Assembly: GCA_902803305.1 (NCBI GenBank)
Contig: CADCPL010000076.1
Location: forward strand, 1-7,058
DNA from: an uncultured Lachnospiraceae bacterium
Lineage (GTDB): Bacteria > Bacillota > Clostridia > Lachnospirales > Lachnospiraceae
Direction of reading: 5' to 3'
Length of the DNA stretch: 7,058 nt
This document shows, in pieces, positions 1 to 5,357 of the stretch. Below the pieces are notes generated by a model. That model had not been told where the DNA came from. It searched no databases and saw only the letters and a program-made list of their open reading frames with translations. Numbering within the stretch: position 1 is the first letter of the stretch; each line of letters opens with the position of its first letter. Both the position numbers and the translations under genes were made by a program.

Positions 1-278
1 AGTTCGTTCATTCTCTGAAGCATTGAGTGAACTTCTGTAAGAGCACCTTCAGCTGTCTGTACACATGAGATTCCGTCCTGTGCGTTTGAAGAAGCCTGTG
101 TAAGTCCACGGATGTTGCTTCTCATTTTCTCACTGATCGTAAGTCCTGCTGCATCATCAGCTGCTCTGTTGATCTTATATCCTGAAGATAACTTCTCTGT
201 TACCTTACCCTGAGCTGCTGTTGTAACTCCTAACTGTCTGTTTGCATTTGAAGCCTGTAAGTTGTGTTGTACTACCAT
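1..278 (-). CDS. fliC: Flagellin, N-terminal part (D0/D1 domain), cut by window edge
   Basis: This is the N-terminal 92 residues of flagellin, the subunit of the flagellar filament; the gene continues past the left edge. I translated it by hand from the ATG at 278-276. It starts MVVQHNLQASNANRQL and continues with LSSGYKINRAADDAAGL (about residues 30-46), SEKMRS, and DGISCVQTAEGAL (about 68-80). These are the conserved alpha-helical D0/D1 blocks of bacterial flagellins. The LQRMNE at 87-92 aligns with the LQRxREL segment that includes the TLR5-contacting arginine of Salmonella flagellin. The start is fixed by a strong AAGGAGGA ribosome binding site 7 nt upstream. The gene follows a sigma-28-type promoter and a four-gene glycosyltransferase cassette on the same strand, so the filament is likely glycosylated. 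One oddity is a cysteine at residue 72, in a protein class usually poor in Cys. The symbol could equally be hag or flaA; the family call is secure. Confidence 0.97.
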   Translation of the reverse strand, partial: MVVQHNLQASNANRQLGVTTAAQGKVTEKLSSGYKINRAADDAAGLTISEKMRSNIRGLTQASSNAQDGISCVQTAEGALTEVHSMLQRMNE

Positions 279-285
279 AATCTTA

Positions 286-293
286 TCCTCCTT
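286..293 (-). promoter_or_regulatory. Flagellin ribosome binding site
   Basis: On the minus strand this reads AAGGAGGA, a near-perfect anti-16S match, 7 nt before the flagellin ATG at 278. It decides the flagellin start and fits a very highly translated gene. Confidence 0.9.
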
Positions 294-300
294 GAATTAT

Positions 301-321
301 CAGCGACTTTCGTCCCGACTG
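301..321 (-). promoter_or_regulatory. Small hairpin in flagellin mRNA leader
   Basis: On the minus strand CAGU and GCUG form an outer stem and GAC/GUC an inner stem closed by a GAAA tetraloop, with a 3-nt CGG bulge. It lies just upstream of the ribosome binding site. The leader also carries several GGA trinucleotides (in AAAGGAAA, CGGGAC and AAGGAGGA). In Bacillus subtilis the hag leader is a CsrA target through GGA motifs. Whether CsrA acts here is inference, and the stem is short. Confidence 0.3.
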
Positions 322-340
322 TTTCCTTTACTTGTACTAT

Positions 341-367
341 ATATCGGTGTCATTTGGGATTACTTAA
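341..367 (-). promoter_or_regulatory. Sigma-28 (SigD/FliA) promoter of flagellin
   Basis: On the minus strand the -10 element reads ACCGATAT (plus 341-348), 7 of 8 matches to the Bacillus SigD consensus GCCGATAT. It is preceded by a 15-nt spacer and TTAA at plus 364-367 (consensus TAAA). With a 14-nt spacer the -35 would instead read TAAG. The predicted transcription start is near 334, giving a leader of about 55 nt before the flagellin ATG. This is the expected promoter class for late flagellar genes in motile Firmicutes. Confidence 0.85.
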
Positions 368-371
368 CCCC

Positions 372-397
372 TTTTTTGAAATTTTTTCACTTTTTTT
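372..397 (-). promoter_or_regulatory. Phased A-tracts / candidate UP element upstream of flagellin promoter
   Basis: Three T-runs on the plus strand (372-377, 382-387, 391-397) are A6, A6 and A7 on the minus strand. Their centres are about 10 bp apart, one helical turn. They span roughly -38 to -63 relative to the predicted flagellin start, where an alpha-CTD UP element would sit. Phased A-tracts also bend DNA. The Bacillus subtilis hag promoter is known to need an AT-rich UP element. The role here is inferred from position and composition. Confidence 0.6.
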
Positions 398-404
398 GAT
401 CAGA

Positions 405-1430
405 TCATGATATCGCCTCGAGTACAGAATCCTTGAAAGGCTGTAAATCCGCGGGTTTCGCGCTTTTTGCCTTTGCCAGGAATTTTAGCAGATATTGAAA
501 GATCATCGGTATATCACTGCTGTCATAGGCCTTTTCCCAATCAGGAAAATATTTGTAAACTGTCTTTCTTACTCTGCCGTATACATCCGGTATATCATCC
601 ATGATCGTGAAAAACATGAAATAACTGTTAAACACGTATGTTTCTATCGAATCCTTCAGTATCTGCGGATAGTATTTCTTAAGCAATCCTCTATTTTGAT
701 ATTCCTCAAGAAGCATTTCATAGCACGTAAGCCTGTCAACATGATGAGATGCATTCTTCTTATTCATCGTAGATTCCTGATGATAATAGTGATGATGTGT
801 AACTTTGTCGAGTACACACGCTTTCCGGGCATAAAACTTGATAAGTCGCTGCCAGTTGATATCCTCATATGCCAAATGCTCCGGAAACCATACTTCATTA
901 TCGATTATCATCTCTCTTCGATAAACAGATGACCAGACAAATCCGAGATCGAACTCTATATACTCTTCCAATTTCGTACTTTCAAAAATCTGTTGGATAT
1001 GTACATCTTCACGTTCAGCATCTGTCTTTTCACCATAATTCACAAAATACTCACTGTTTTCTTCAAACAACGCCGTTACTATATCATAACCTTTAGCGGT
1101 TCCGGTCATAAATGTCTCGAGAGCATCCGGTTCCATCCAGTCATCCGCATCCAGAAAACATACATAATCCCCGATTGCAGACTTTATAGCCCTGTTCCTT
1201 GCTCCGCCCTGTCGCAGATTTTCCTCATATGAGATGATCTTTATCGTATCAGGATACTTCCGGCTCCATTCATTAAGCCGCTGAAGCGTATCATCAGTGG
1301 AGGCATCATTCACCGCTATGACTTCATATTCACTTTTATCGATCGTCTGACCCATGACCGATGTCATGACCCTGTCGATGTATTCCGACGCATTATAACA
1401 TGGTATTATCACACTGAAATGTTTATCCAT
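405..1430 (-). CDS. Family 2 glycosyltransferase (GT-A fold)
   Basis: This 341-residue protein should transfer a sugar from a nucleotide-sugar donor in the cytoplasm. The N-terminal GT-A domain covers about residues 5-200. It has the opening strand FSVIIPCYNASEYIDRV (5-21), VNDASTDDT (40-48, nucleotide binding), NLRQGGARNRAI (71-82), and the metal/nucleotide-binding DADD at 94-97 within FLDADDW. VWSSVYRREMI (165-175) and YEDINW (188-193, a candidate catalytic-base ED pair) complete the family signature. The C-terminal 120 residues are helical, Lys/Tyr-rich and unassigned; I see no membrane segment. The ATG at 1430 has an AAGGGAA site just upstream and follows the previous gene's stop after 12 bp, so it is the last gene of the cassette. 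Directly downstream lies the flagellin promoter, making flagellin modification the most likely job. The sugar and acceptor cannot be read from sequence. Confidence 0.92.
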   Translation of the reverse strand: MDKHFSVIIPCYNASEYIDRVMTSVMGQTIDKSEYEVIAVNDASTDDTLQRLNEWSRKYPDTIKIISYEENLRQGGARNRAIKSAIGDYVCFLDADDWMEPDALETFMTGTAKGYDIVTALFEENSEYFVNYGEKTDAEREDVHIQQIFESTKLEEYIEFDLGFVWSSVYRREMIIDNEVWFPEHLAYEDINWQRLIKFYARKACVLDKVTHHHYYHQESTMNKKNASHHVDRLTCYEMLLEEYQNRGLLKKYYPQILKDSIETYVFNSYFMFFTIMDDIPDVYGRVRKTVYKYFPDWEKAYDSSDIPMIFQYLLKFLAKAKSAKPADLQPFKDSVLEAIS

Positions 1431-1442
1431 CGTTCCCTTGTT

Positions 1443-2639
1443 TTATCCCTCGCTGAATTGTCTGAACTTCACAAGCAGTTCATCAACACTATTCACCCCG
1501 TTAAACAACATCGAATATCCTTTTGTACGTATCTCAAATGAATATATATAATACGATCTCCCTATATCAATGTAGTCATTATCGATAAATCTGTCTGACA
1601 TCCAACCGTTTTGGAAAAAGAGATAATATCCCTTCTCATACTCATGTTCCGGAAAAGATCGGATATATTCTTCATATATCCCATCAAATAGCGATTTTTC
1701 TTCGTGAGCAAGTATCTTCTGCAGATTACCATATGGCAGTCTCGATATCATTTGCCACATTGAAGATAACTGATCTACTCGCTTTGCGGTAAGCATCCCG
1801 GAATCTCTCATAATAATAAGCGAATCATTTGATCCGAACAGCGATGCATGACCGAGCTGAGTCTTGATCACGGCAAGTTTATGTTCATCATAGATCGACG
1901 GCAGAGAGTATATGGAAGGTATCCATCTGTCTATCCATACCTCAAACAACTTGGAAGTCCACATTGATGTGGCTTTATCGCTGTAATGTTTATCATCTAT
2001 TCCGCTCGGAATCACACGGACTGAGCATTTGTCCATTTCAGATAACCGGACAAATGTCGTAACAGTCTGATTAAAGTTATTATCCGCTCCAATACCGTAC
2101 ACAGATGCATATTTATCCCAGTCAACAGGATCGAGCATCGTATCGGTCCGCCTTATAACGCATTCCCAATTTGTGGTAAGTGCTCCGTAATCGCGAAAAA
2201 ATTCCACCGGATCTGTATATTTATCCTTCAGACGATTTTTGACCAGTTCAAACCTGTCCCTCTCGTCGGCAACAAATATGAGGTCATATCCTTCGTCTGC
2301 TGCATCGCATATACTGTCCAAAGTATCTCCCGAAAACCAGCATCTGTCTTTTACAGGCCAAACATAATCATAATGACCTTCAAGTCCGTTCTGCCGGATC
2401 ACATACAGATATTTCTCATCGCCCCCCTTGATGAACCGGACCGGAACATAGAACAGGTGGCATTGCCCCTTTTCGATGTATTTACCGACTACATTTTCCG
2501 TGTCATTATTTTCACTCGAATCATATACATATATATCTATGCCCTTTTCCCCATAAGGCACACATATATGTTCAAGAACCTCATCCATTGCTTCCGGATG
2601 GTTATATGTAAGATAACAGCATGCAACCCTGTTTTTCAT
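1443..2639 (-). CDS. Divergent GT2-like protein, DxD motif not recognisable
   Basis: This is a 398-residue protein. The N-terminus resembles a GT-A/family 2 domain: VACCYLTYNHPEAMDEVLEHI-like opening (5-25), a second strand with IDIYVYDSSENNDT (34-47) where GT2 enzymes bind the nucleotide, and YVWPVKDRCWF (92-102) where the DxD strand is expected. Only D98 is present there, in KDR, so the canonical DxD is absent. GIGADNNFNQT (182-192) may supply other acidic residues. The C-terminal half (about 225-398) is rich in aromatic residues and unassigned. No signal peptide or membrane segment is visible. The ATG at 2639 has AAAGGA 4 nt upstream and lies 27 bp after the CgeB-like gene. It is either a metal-independent or altered glycosyltransferase or a non-catalytic partner of the neighbouring enzymes. 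The GT-like call rests on N-terminal pattern and context. Confidence 0.72.
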   Translation of the reverse strand: MKNRVACCYLTYNHPEAMDEVLEHICVPYGEKGIDIYVYDSSENNDTENVVGKYIEKGQCHLFYVPVRFIKGGDEKYLYVIRQNGLEGHYDYVWPVKDRCWFSGDTLDSICDAADEGYDLIFVADERDRFELVKNRLKDKYTDPVEFFRDYGALTTNWECVIRRTDTMLDPVDWDKYASVYGIGADNNFNQTVTTFVRLSEMDKCSVRVIPSGIDDKHYSDKATSMWTSKLFEVWIDRWIPSIYSLPSIYDEHKLAVIKTQLGHASLFGSNDSLIIMRDSGMLTAKRVDQLSSMWQMISRLPYGNLQKILAHEEKSLFDGIYEEYIRSFPEHEYEKGYYLFFQNGWMSDRFIDNDYIDIGRSYYIYSFEIRTKGYSMLFNGVNSVDELLVKFRQFSEG

Positions 2640-2660
2640 GTCATCCTTTCTCTCGGATAT

Positions 2661-2684
2661 GCCGGATCAGCTGATCAGTCCGGC
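2661..2684 (-). repeat. GC-rich palindrome at gene junction
   Basis: The 24 bp have GCCGGA and TCCGGC arms around a core made of the self-complementary words CTGATCAG and TCAGCTGA. They cover the stop codon of the CgeB-like gene and part of the 27-bp gap to the next gene. No T-run follows on either strand, so it is not a classic terminator. It may be an RNA-processing or stability element, or chance. Confidence 0.4.
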
Positions 2685-3836
2685 GGTCCTCAAGATCTCT
2701 CCCAGCTGTTTGTCGTATGAAAACAACTGCGCTGCCTTGTCATGCCCGTTTCTTGCGATCATTCTGCGCTTATCATCATTGTTTATATAGTACAGAGCTT
2801 TCTCTACGGCATCTTCTATGCTTTCATACATTACAACGTCCGTTCCGTCGATAAAATGCTCCGCTATTTCAGGCTGATAGTTGGTAAGCAGAAATCCCCC
2901 CGCTCCAAGTATATCCATCACTCTGAGAGGAATTCCCGACTGCAGTATCTTGAGAGTGATATTAAGATTGATCTTACTCTCTTTGAAAATCTTCGGCATC
3001 TGTTCATAATAATCAGCGGAACCCATGTAATGAACATTTTGCAGCAGATCACATCTGCTCCACGAATATACGTTTACTTTCATCCTCTTTGCCAGGATGT
3101 TAAGTATTATAAGGCGCTCATTTCTTGTGATCTGTGCGGCGATGGCATAAGAAAGCGCCGATCTGTCAAGCGTAAACTCCGTATCCGACTTGAGCTGCCT
3201 GAAATGTGCGTTTATATCATCCATAAACTGATCCGTCAGCATCTCATCCACGAAATAATATCCGTACACCTTGGACTGTGCGGCAACGAGTGCATCCGTA
3301 TAACCCCTGCAAAAGTCGTTCATAAGACCTCTGTACTGCTCAAACATCGAATCATACATCTTTCCTACAAAAGAAATATCCGATGCATACAGATCCGCTT
3401 CTCTCTTTGTTGCTTTGATCCGGTCAAGCCTGCTGCTGTTTACCGCAAGAGGCATATGATGAACATTTGTGAACCCTTTTTTTCTATATCCTTCCGTCTG
3501 TATCCTGTCAAACAGGAACACGTGATTTGCCGGAAGACCCAGGGTTTTCTCTATATCAGGAACATCAAGCGGGTTATCATAACTCCACGATATATACTTT
3601 ATCGACCGTTCATTGCAACATTTGGCCACAAGCGGAAAATAATTGACCGAAAAAACAGCGTCATAACTGTCATCTTCAAGTACCTGTCCAAAACGATACA
3701 CAAAGAACTCATCTTCATTTTTATCTTCAAACTGATAAGACACTGTTCGGTGTGATATCCCCATACCATCCAAGGTTTCTGCTATATCATTATATGTGTA
3801 GGTTCCCGCAGCCCATTCAAAAATAAGCAGTTTCAT
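2667..3836 (-). CDS. CgeB/DUF3880-type glycosyltransferase (GT-B-like)
   Basis: This is a 389-residue protein starting MKLLIFEWAAGTYTYNDI. The N-terminal half has DUF3880-like features: FSVNYFP (62-68), YISWSYDNP (81-89), HVFLFDR (105-111), HMPLAVN (127-133) and DISFVGKMYD (153-162). The C-terminal half matches the CgeB-type glycosyl transferase group 1 domain: INLNITLKI (289-297), GIPLRVMDILGAGGFLLTNY (301-320), VVMYESIEDAVEKAL (334-348) and a final NGHDKA helix. The family transfers sugars in the cytoplasm; donor and acceptor are unknown here. An upstream ATG at 3869 is in frame, but the start at 3836 is preferred. It has AAAGGAAG 7 nt upstream and makes a 4-bp ATGA overlap with the preceding gene's stop, indicating translational coupling. 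Cassette position before flagellin suggests flagellin glycosylation. Confidence 0.88.
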   Translation of the reverse strand: MKLLIFEWAAGTYTYNDIAETLDGMGISHRTVSYQFEDKNEDEFFVYRFGQVLEDDSYDAVFSVNYFPLVAKCCNERSIKYISWSYDNPLDVPDIEKTLGLPANHVFLFDRIQTEGYRKKGFTNVHHMPLAVNSSRLDRIKATKREADLYASDISFVGKMYDSMFEQYRGLMNDFCRGYTDALVAAQSKVYGYYFVDEMLTDQFMDDINAHFRQLKSDTEFTLDRSALSYAIAAQITRNERLIILNILAKRMKVNVYSWSRCDLLQNVHYMGSADYYEQMPKIFKESKINLNITLKILQSGIPLRVMDILGAGGFLLTNYQPEIAEHFIDGTDVVMYESIEDAVEKALYYINNDDKRRMIARNGHDKAAQLFSYDKQLGEILRTAGLIS

Positions 3837-4321
3837 AGCATAGCTTCCTTTGAAAACTCTTTCCACCATACCGAGACGACTTCGCGGATACGCTCTCGCT
3901 CGCTGTTATTTTCTGATTTATAGTCTATCGGTGCAAATTCACGTATATTCGGAACCTCAGGAAGCCTTTCCCTGCATGACCCGATATCTTCACCGTTTAC
4001 AAAATATGTGAACATTGACAGATTTTGTCTGAATTTCAGATCACTTCCGTATCTGTCCGATCTGTGAAAGAGTATATGCGCGAACCTGGCATATATATTG
4101 TTTAGTGACAAAGTATCATTTCCGGTCCTGAGAACATGTCCCGCCAGATCAAACGTGATAATAGCATCCGGGTGCATTTCCTCTATCTCGTAATACCTGT
4201 CCCCGAAAGGCTTTCCGTCTGACATATCAACAACCTTGCCAGGTACAACAGTGGCAAAGTCCTCGGACATCCGCAAATGATACTTATATTCTTTTGAATT
4301 TATCAGATAAACGACGTTCAT
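3833..4321 (-). CDS. Small protein of unrecognised family in glycosylation cassette
   Basis: I do not recognise this protein. From the preferred start it has 162 residues, beginning MNVVYLINSKEYKYHL. It contains a beta-strand-like HPDAIITFDLAGHVLRTGND (50-69), LSLNNIYARFAHILFH (71-86), a segment NLSMFTYFVNGED (100-112), and a charged C-terminal helix ending WWKEFSKEAML. The strand followed by an AG turn and a helix is reminiscent of one half of a GT-B Rossmann-like fold, but no catalytic motif is evident. An in-frame ATG at 4372 exists, but it lies inside the stem of an intrinsic terminator; another is at 4339. The ATG at 4321 avoids both problems but lacks a clear ribosome binding site. Its stop overlaps the CgeB-like start by 4 bp, so the two products may act together. 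It could be a glycosyltransferase partner or a sugar-modifying enzyme. Confidence 0.7.
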   Translation of the reverse strand: MNVVYLINSKEYKYHLRMSEDFATVVPGKVVDMSDGKPFGDRYYEIEEMHPDAIITFDLAGHVLRTGNDTLSLNNIYARFAHILFHRSDRYGSDLKFRQNLSMFTYFVNGEDIGSCRERLPEVPNIREFAPIDYKSENNSERERIREVVSVWWKEFSKEAML

Positions 4322-4327
4322 TCCATC

Positions 4328-4333
4328 ATTATA
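4328..4333 (-). promoter_or_regulatory. Candidate -10 box for the glycosylation cassette
   Basis: The minus strand reads TATAAT, an exact sigma-A -10 hexamer, just after the terminator and 6 nt before the ATG at 4321. I find no good -35 at 16-18 nt spacing and no TGn extension. If real, transcription would begin at or very near the ATG, giving a leaderless message. It may be chance in AT-rich sequence. Confidence 0.35.
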
Positions 4334-4345
4334 ACCCATTTTATG

Positions 4346-4376
4346 AAAAAAGATGAAATGTTTCCATTTCATCTTT
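4346..4376 (-). terminator. Rho-independent terminator after the fliD-fliS-flgN-like unit
   Basis: On the minus strand AAAGATGAAATG and CATTTCATCTTT form a perfect 12-bp stem (plus 4349-4360 with 4365-4376) closed by a GAAA tetraloop, followed by a run of six T (plus 4351-4346, partly within the stem). It lies 26 bp past the FlgN-like stop codon. The stem is AT-rich, so efficiency may be moderate. On the plus strand the following TTTCTCC is a weaker tract, and no plus-strand gene ends here. Confidence 0.85.
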
Positions 4377-4401
4377 CTCCATCCGCATTATGACACGGTG
4401 C

Positions 4402-4890
4402 CTATTGTTTTATATCCTGGGATGACAGGTCCATCCCGAAATTGCCGCTCATAGTCTGTGCATAGCTGTTTGCAACCTTCAGGCTGCTTCTCGATTTTCT
4501 GATAAACTTCTTTCTGTCTCCGAGGACTTTTTCAATGATCTTGCGGTTACGCTCCTCTCCGGTCTGGATCTTGACACCCTGGCCGGTGATCATCTCTATC
4601 AACCTCTGTATTTCCTTGATCTTGTCGGCATACTTGTCCTTGTCAGTGGCAAGTTGTTCTTTTACCCTGTCGTACAGGCTTTGGAACCCTTCATCCATCT
4701 TGACTATACGATCGATCGCAGTCTCTTTTTCCGCAACAAGCAGATTAAAAGCATCCCAATCTATATCATCATATTCCTTACCCGAAATGCATTCGTTCTG
4801 AGCCTCATTCTTACGAATGATCTTATCAAGAAGCTCCGACTTTTTGGTAAGGCTTTCGATCATTATCTGAATGTAATCATCAACCGGCAT
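4402..4890 (-). CDS. FlgN/FliT-like flagellar export chaperone
   Basis: This is a small acidic/basic helical protein (162 residues from the preferred start), predicted to be almost entirely alpha-helix and coiled coil. The opening DYIQIMIESLTKKSELLDKII (about 5-25), the middle AEKETAIDRIVKMDEGFQSLYDRV (about 53-76) and the C-terminal NSYAQTMSG (141-149) resemble the FlgN-type chaperones encoded after fliS in motile Clostridia. Such proteins bind late export substrates, such as the hook-filament junction proteins FlgK and FlgL, in the cytoplasm. The frame extends to a TTG at 4917 that has only a distant AAGG upstream. The ATG at 4890 is preferred because AAAGAGGA lies 7 nt before it. It follows fliS closely and is the last gene before the terminator. 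FliT-like or an uncharacterised flagellar protein are alternatives. Confidence 0.8.
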   Translation of the reverse strand: MPVDDYIQIMIESLTKKSELLDKIIRKNEAQNECISGKEYDDIDWDAFNLLVAEKETAIDRIVKMDEGFQSLYDRVKEQLATDKDKYADKIKEIQRLIEMITGQGVKIQTGEERNRKIIEKVLGDRKKFIRKSRSSLKVANSYAQTMSGNFGMDLSSQDIKQ

Positions 4891-4897
4891 CTGCTGG

Positions 4898-4905
4898 TCC
4901 TCTTT
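4898..4905 (-). promoter_or_regulatory. Ribosome binding site deciding the FlgN-like start
   Basis: The minus strand reads AAAGAGGA, 7 nt before the ATG at 4890. It favours that start over the in-frame TTG at 4917, although it would lie inside the coding region if the TTG were used. Confidence 0.6.
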
Positions 4906-4923
4906 CGTCTTTTCCAATCAGGC

Positions 4924-5307
4924 TTATGCCTTGTGATTAAGCCTCATAACCTCTTTCCACGTGTCACGCATCGTGTGAAGATGCTCCGACACTTCCTCGA
5001 GGATAGCCTTATCTTTTGTCACGTTGGCCTCACGCAGTCTCTTCATGAGGTAATTGTATACATTGTTAAAATCATTGGCGATCTCATACTTAAAATTCAA
5101 AGTCAGCTGGAATTCTTCAATGATCTTCTGAACCTTCATGATGTTGTTATGAGCCTTCTGAAGATCCTTCTGTTCAATACCCATGATCGCTATATTACAG
5201 AACTTGATCGCTCCGTCATAAAGCATCAGAGTCAGTTCAGCGGGGGATGCCGTCAGTATCTTGTTCTGACTGTATTGTGCATATGGATTTCCGGTCATGA
5301 CTGCCAT
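4924..5307 (-). CDS. fliS: Flagellin export chaperone FliS
   Basis: FliS binds the disordered C-terminus of newly made flagellin in the cytoplasm, prevents early polymerisation and delivers it to the export gate. The 127-residue length is typical. The conserved N-terminal block NPYAQYSQNKILTASPAEL (7-25) followed by LMLYDGAIKF (27-36) is diagnostic. The helix NIMKVQKIIEEFQLTL (55-70) and NDFNNVYNYLMKRL (78-91) match the four-helix bundle, and the C-terminus carries the RDTWKEV helix. The start at 5307 is supported by an AAGGAGGTT site 8 nt upstream; an internal Met at residue 4 is less well placed. The gene lies between fliD and the FlgN-like gene, the usual order in Firmicutes. In Bacillus FliS also works with FliW, but no fliW is in this window. 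Confidence 0.97.
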   Translation of the reverse strand: MAVMTGNPYAQYSQNKILTASPAELTLMLYDGAIKFCNIAIMGIEQKDLQKAHNNIMKVQKIIEEFQLTLNFKYEIANDFNNVYNYLMKRLREANVTKDKAILEEVSEHLHTMRDTWKEVMRLNHKA

Positions 5308-5313
5308 ATACGT

Positions 5314-5322
5314 AACCTCCTT
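5314..5322 (-). promoter_or_regulatory. fliS ribosome binding site
   Basis: The minus strand reads AAGGAGGTT, a full anti-16S match, 6-8 nt before the fliS ATG at 5307. It settles M1 rather than M4 as the start. Confidence 0.88.
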
Positions 5323-5357
5323 GTTTCCTTTTGAGATCCTGCTTTTTATTCTATCAT

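Noticed and set aside
376..397. Plus-strand TGAAA-TTT-TTTCA hairpin followed by T7 as a terminator
   Set aside because: The stem is only 5 bp of mostly A-T pairs and no plus-strand gene ends here; the phased A-tract reading explains the sequence better.
2742..3755. Long plus-strand open frame (337 codons) opposite the CgeB-like gene
   Set aside because: It lies fully antisense to a convincing gene, has unnatural composition (Ile/His/Arg/Cys-rich), no recognisable domain and no good ribosome binding site.
3912..3930. Second ACCGATAG sigma-28-like -10 element inside the unknown gene
   Set aside because: No TAAA-like -35 lies 14-16 nt upstream, and it is within coding sequence.
4654..5334. Plus-strand open frame of 226 codons across the FlgN-like gene and fliS
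   Set aside because: It is antisense to two recognised flagellar genes; the product is hydrophobic because it mirrors helical coding sequence, and it has no family features.
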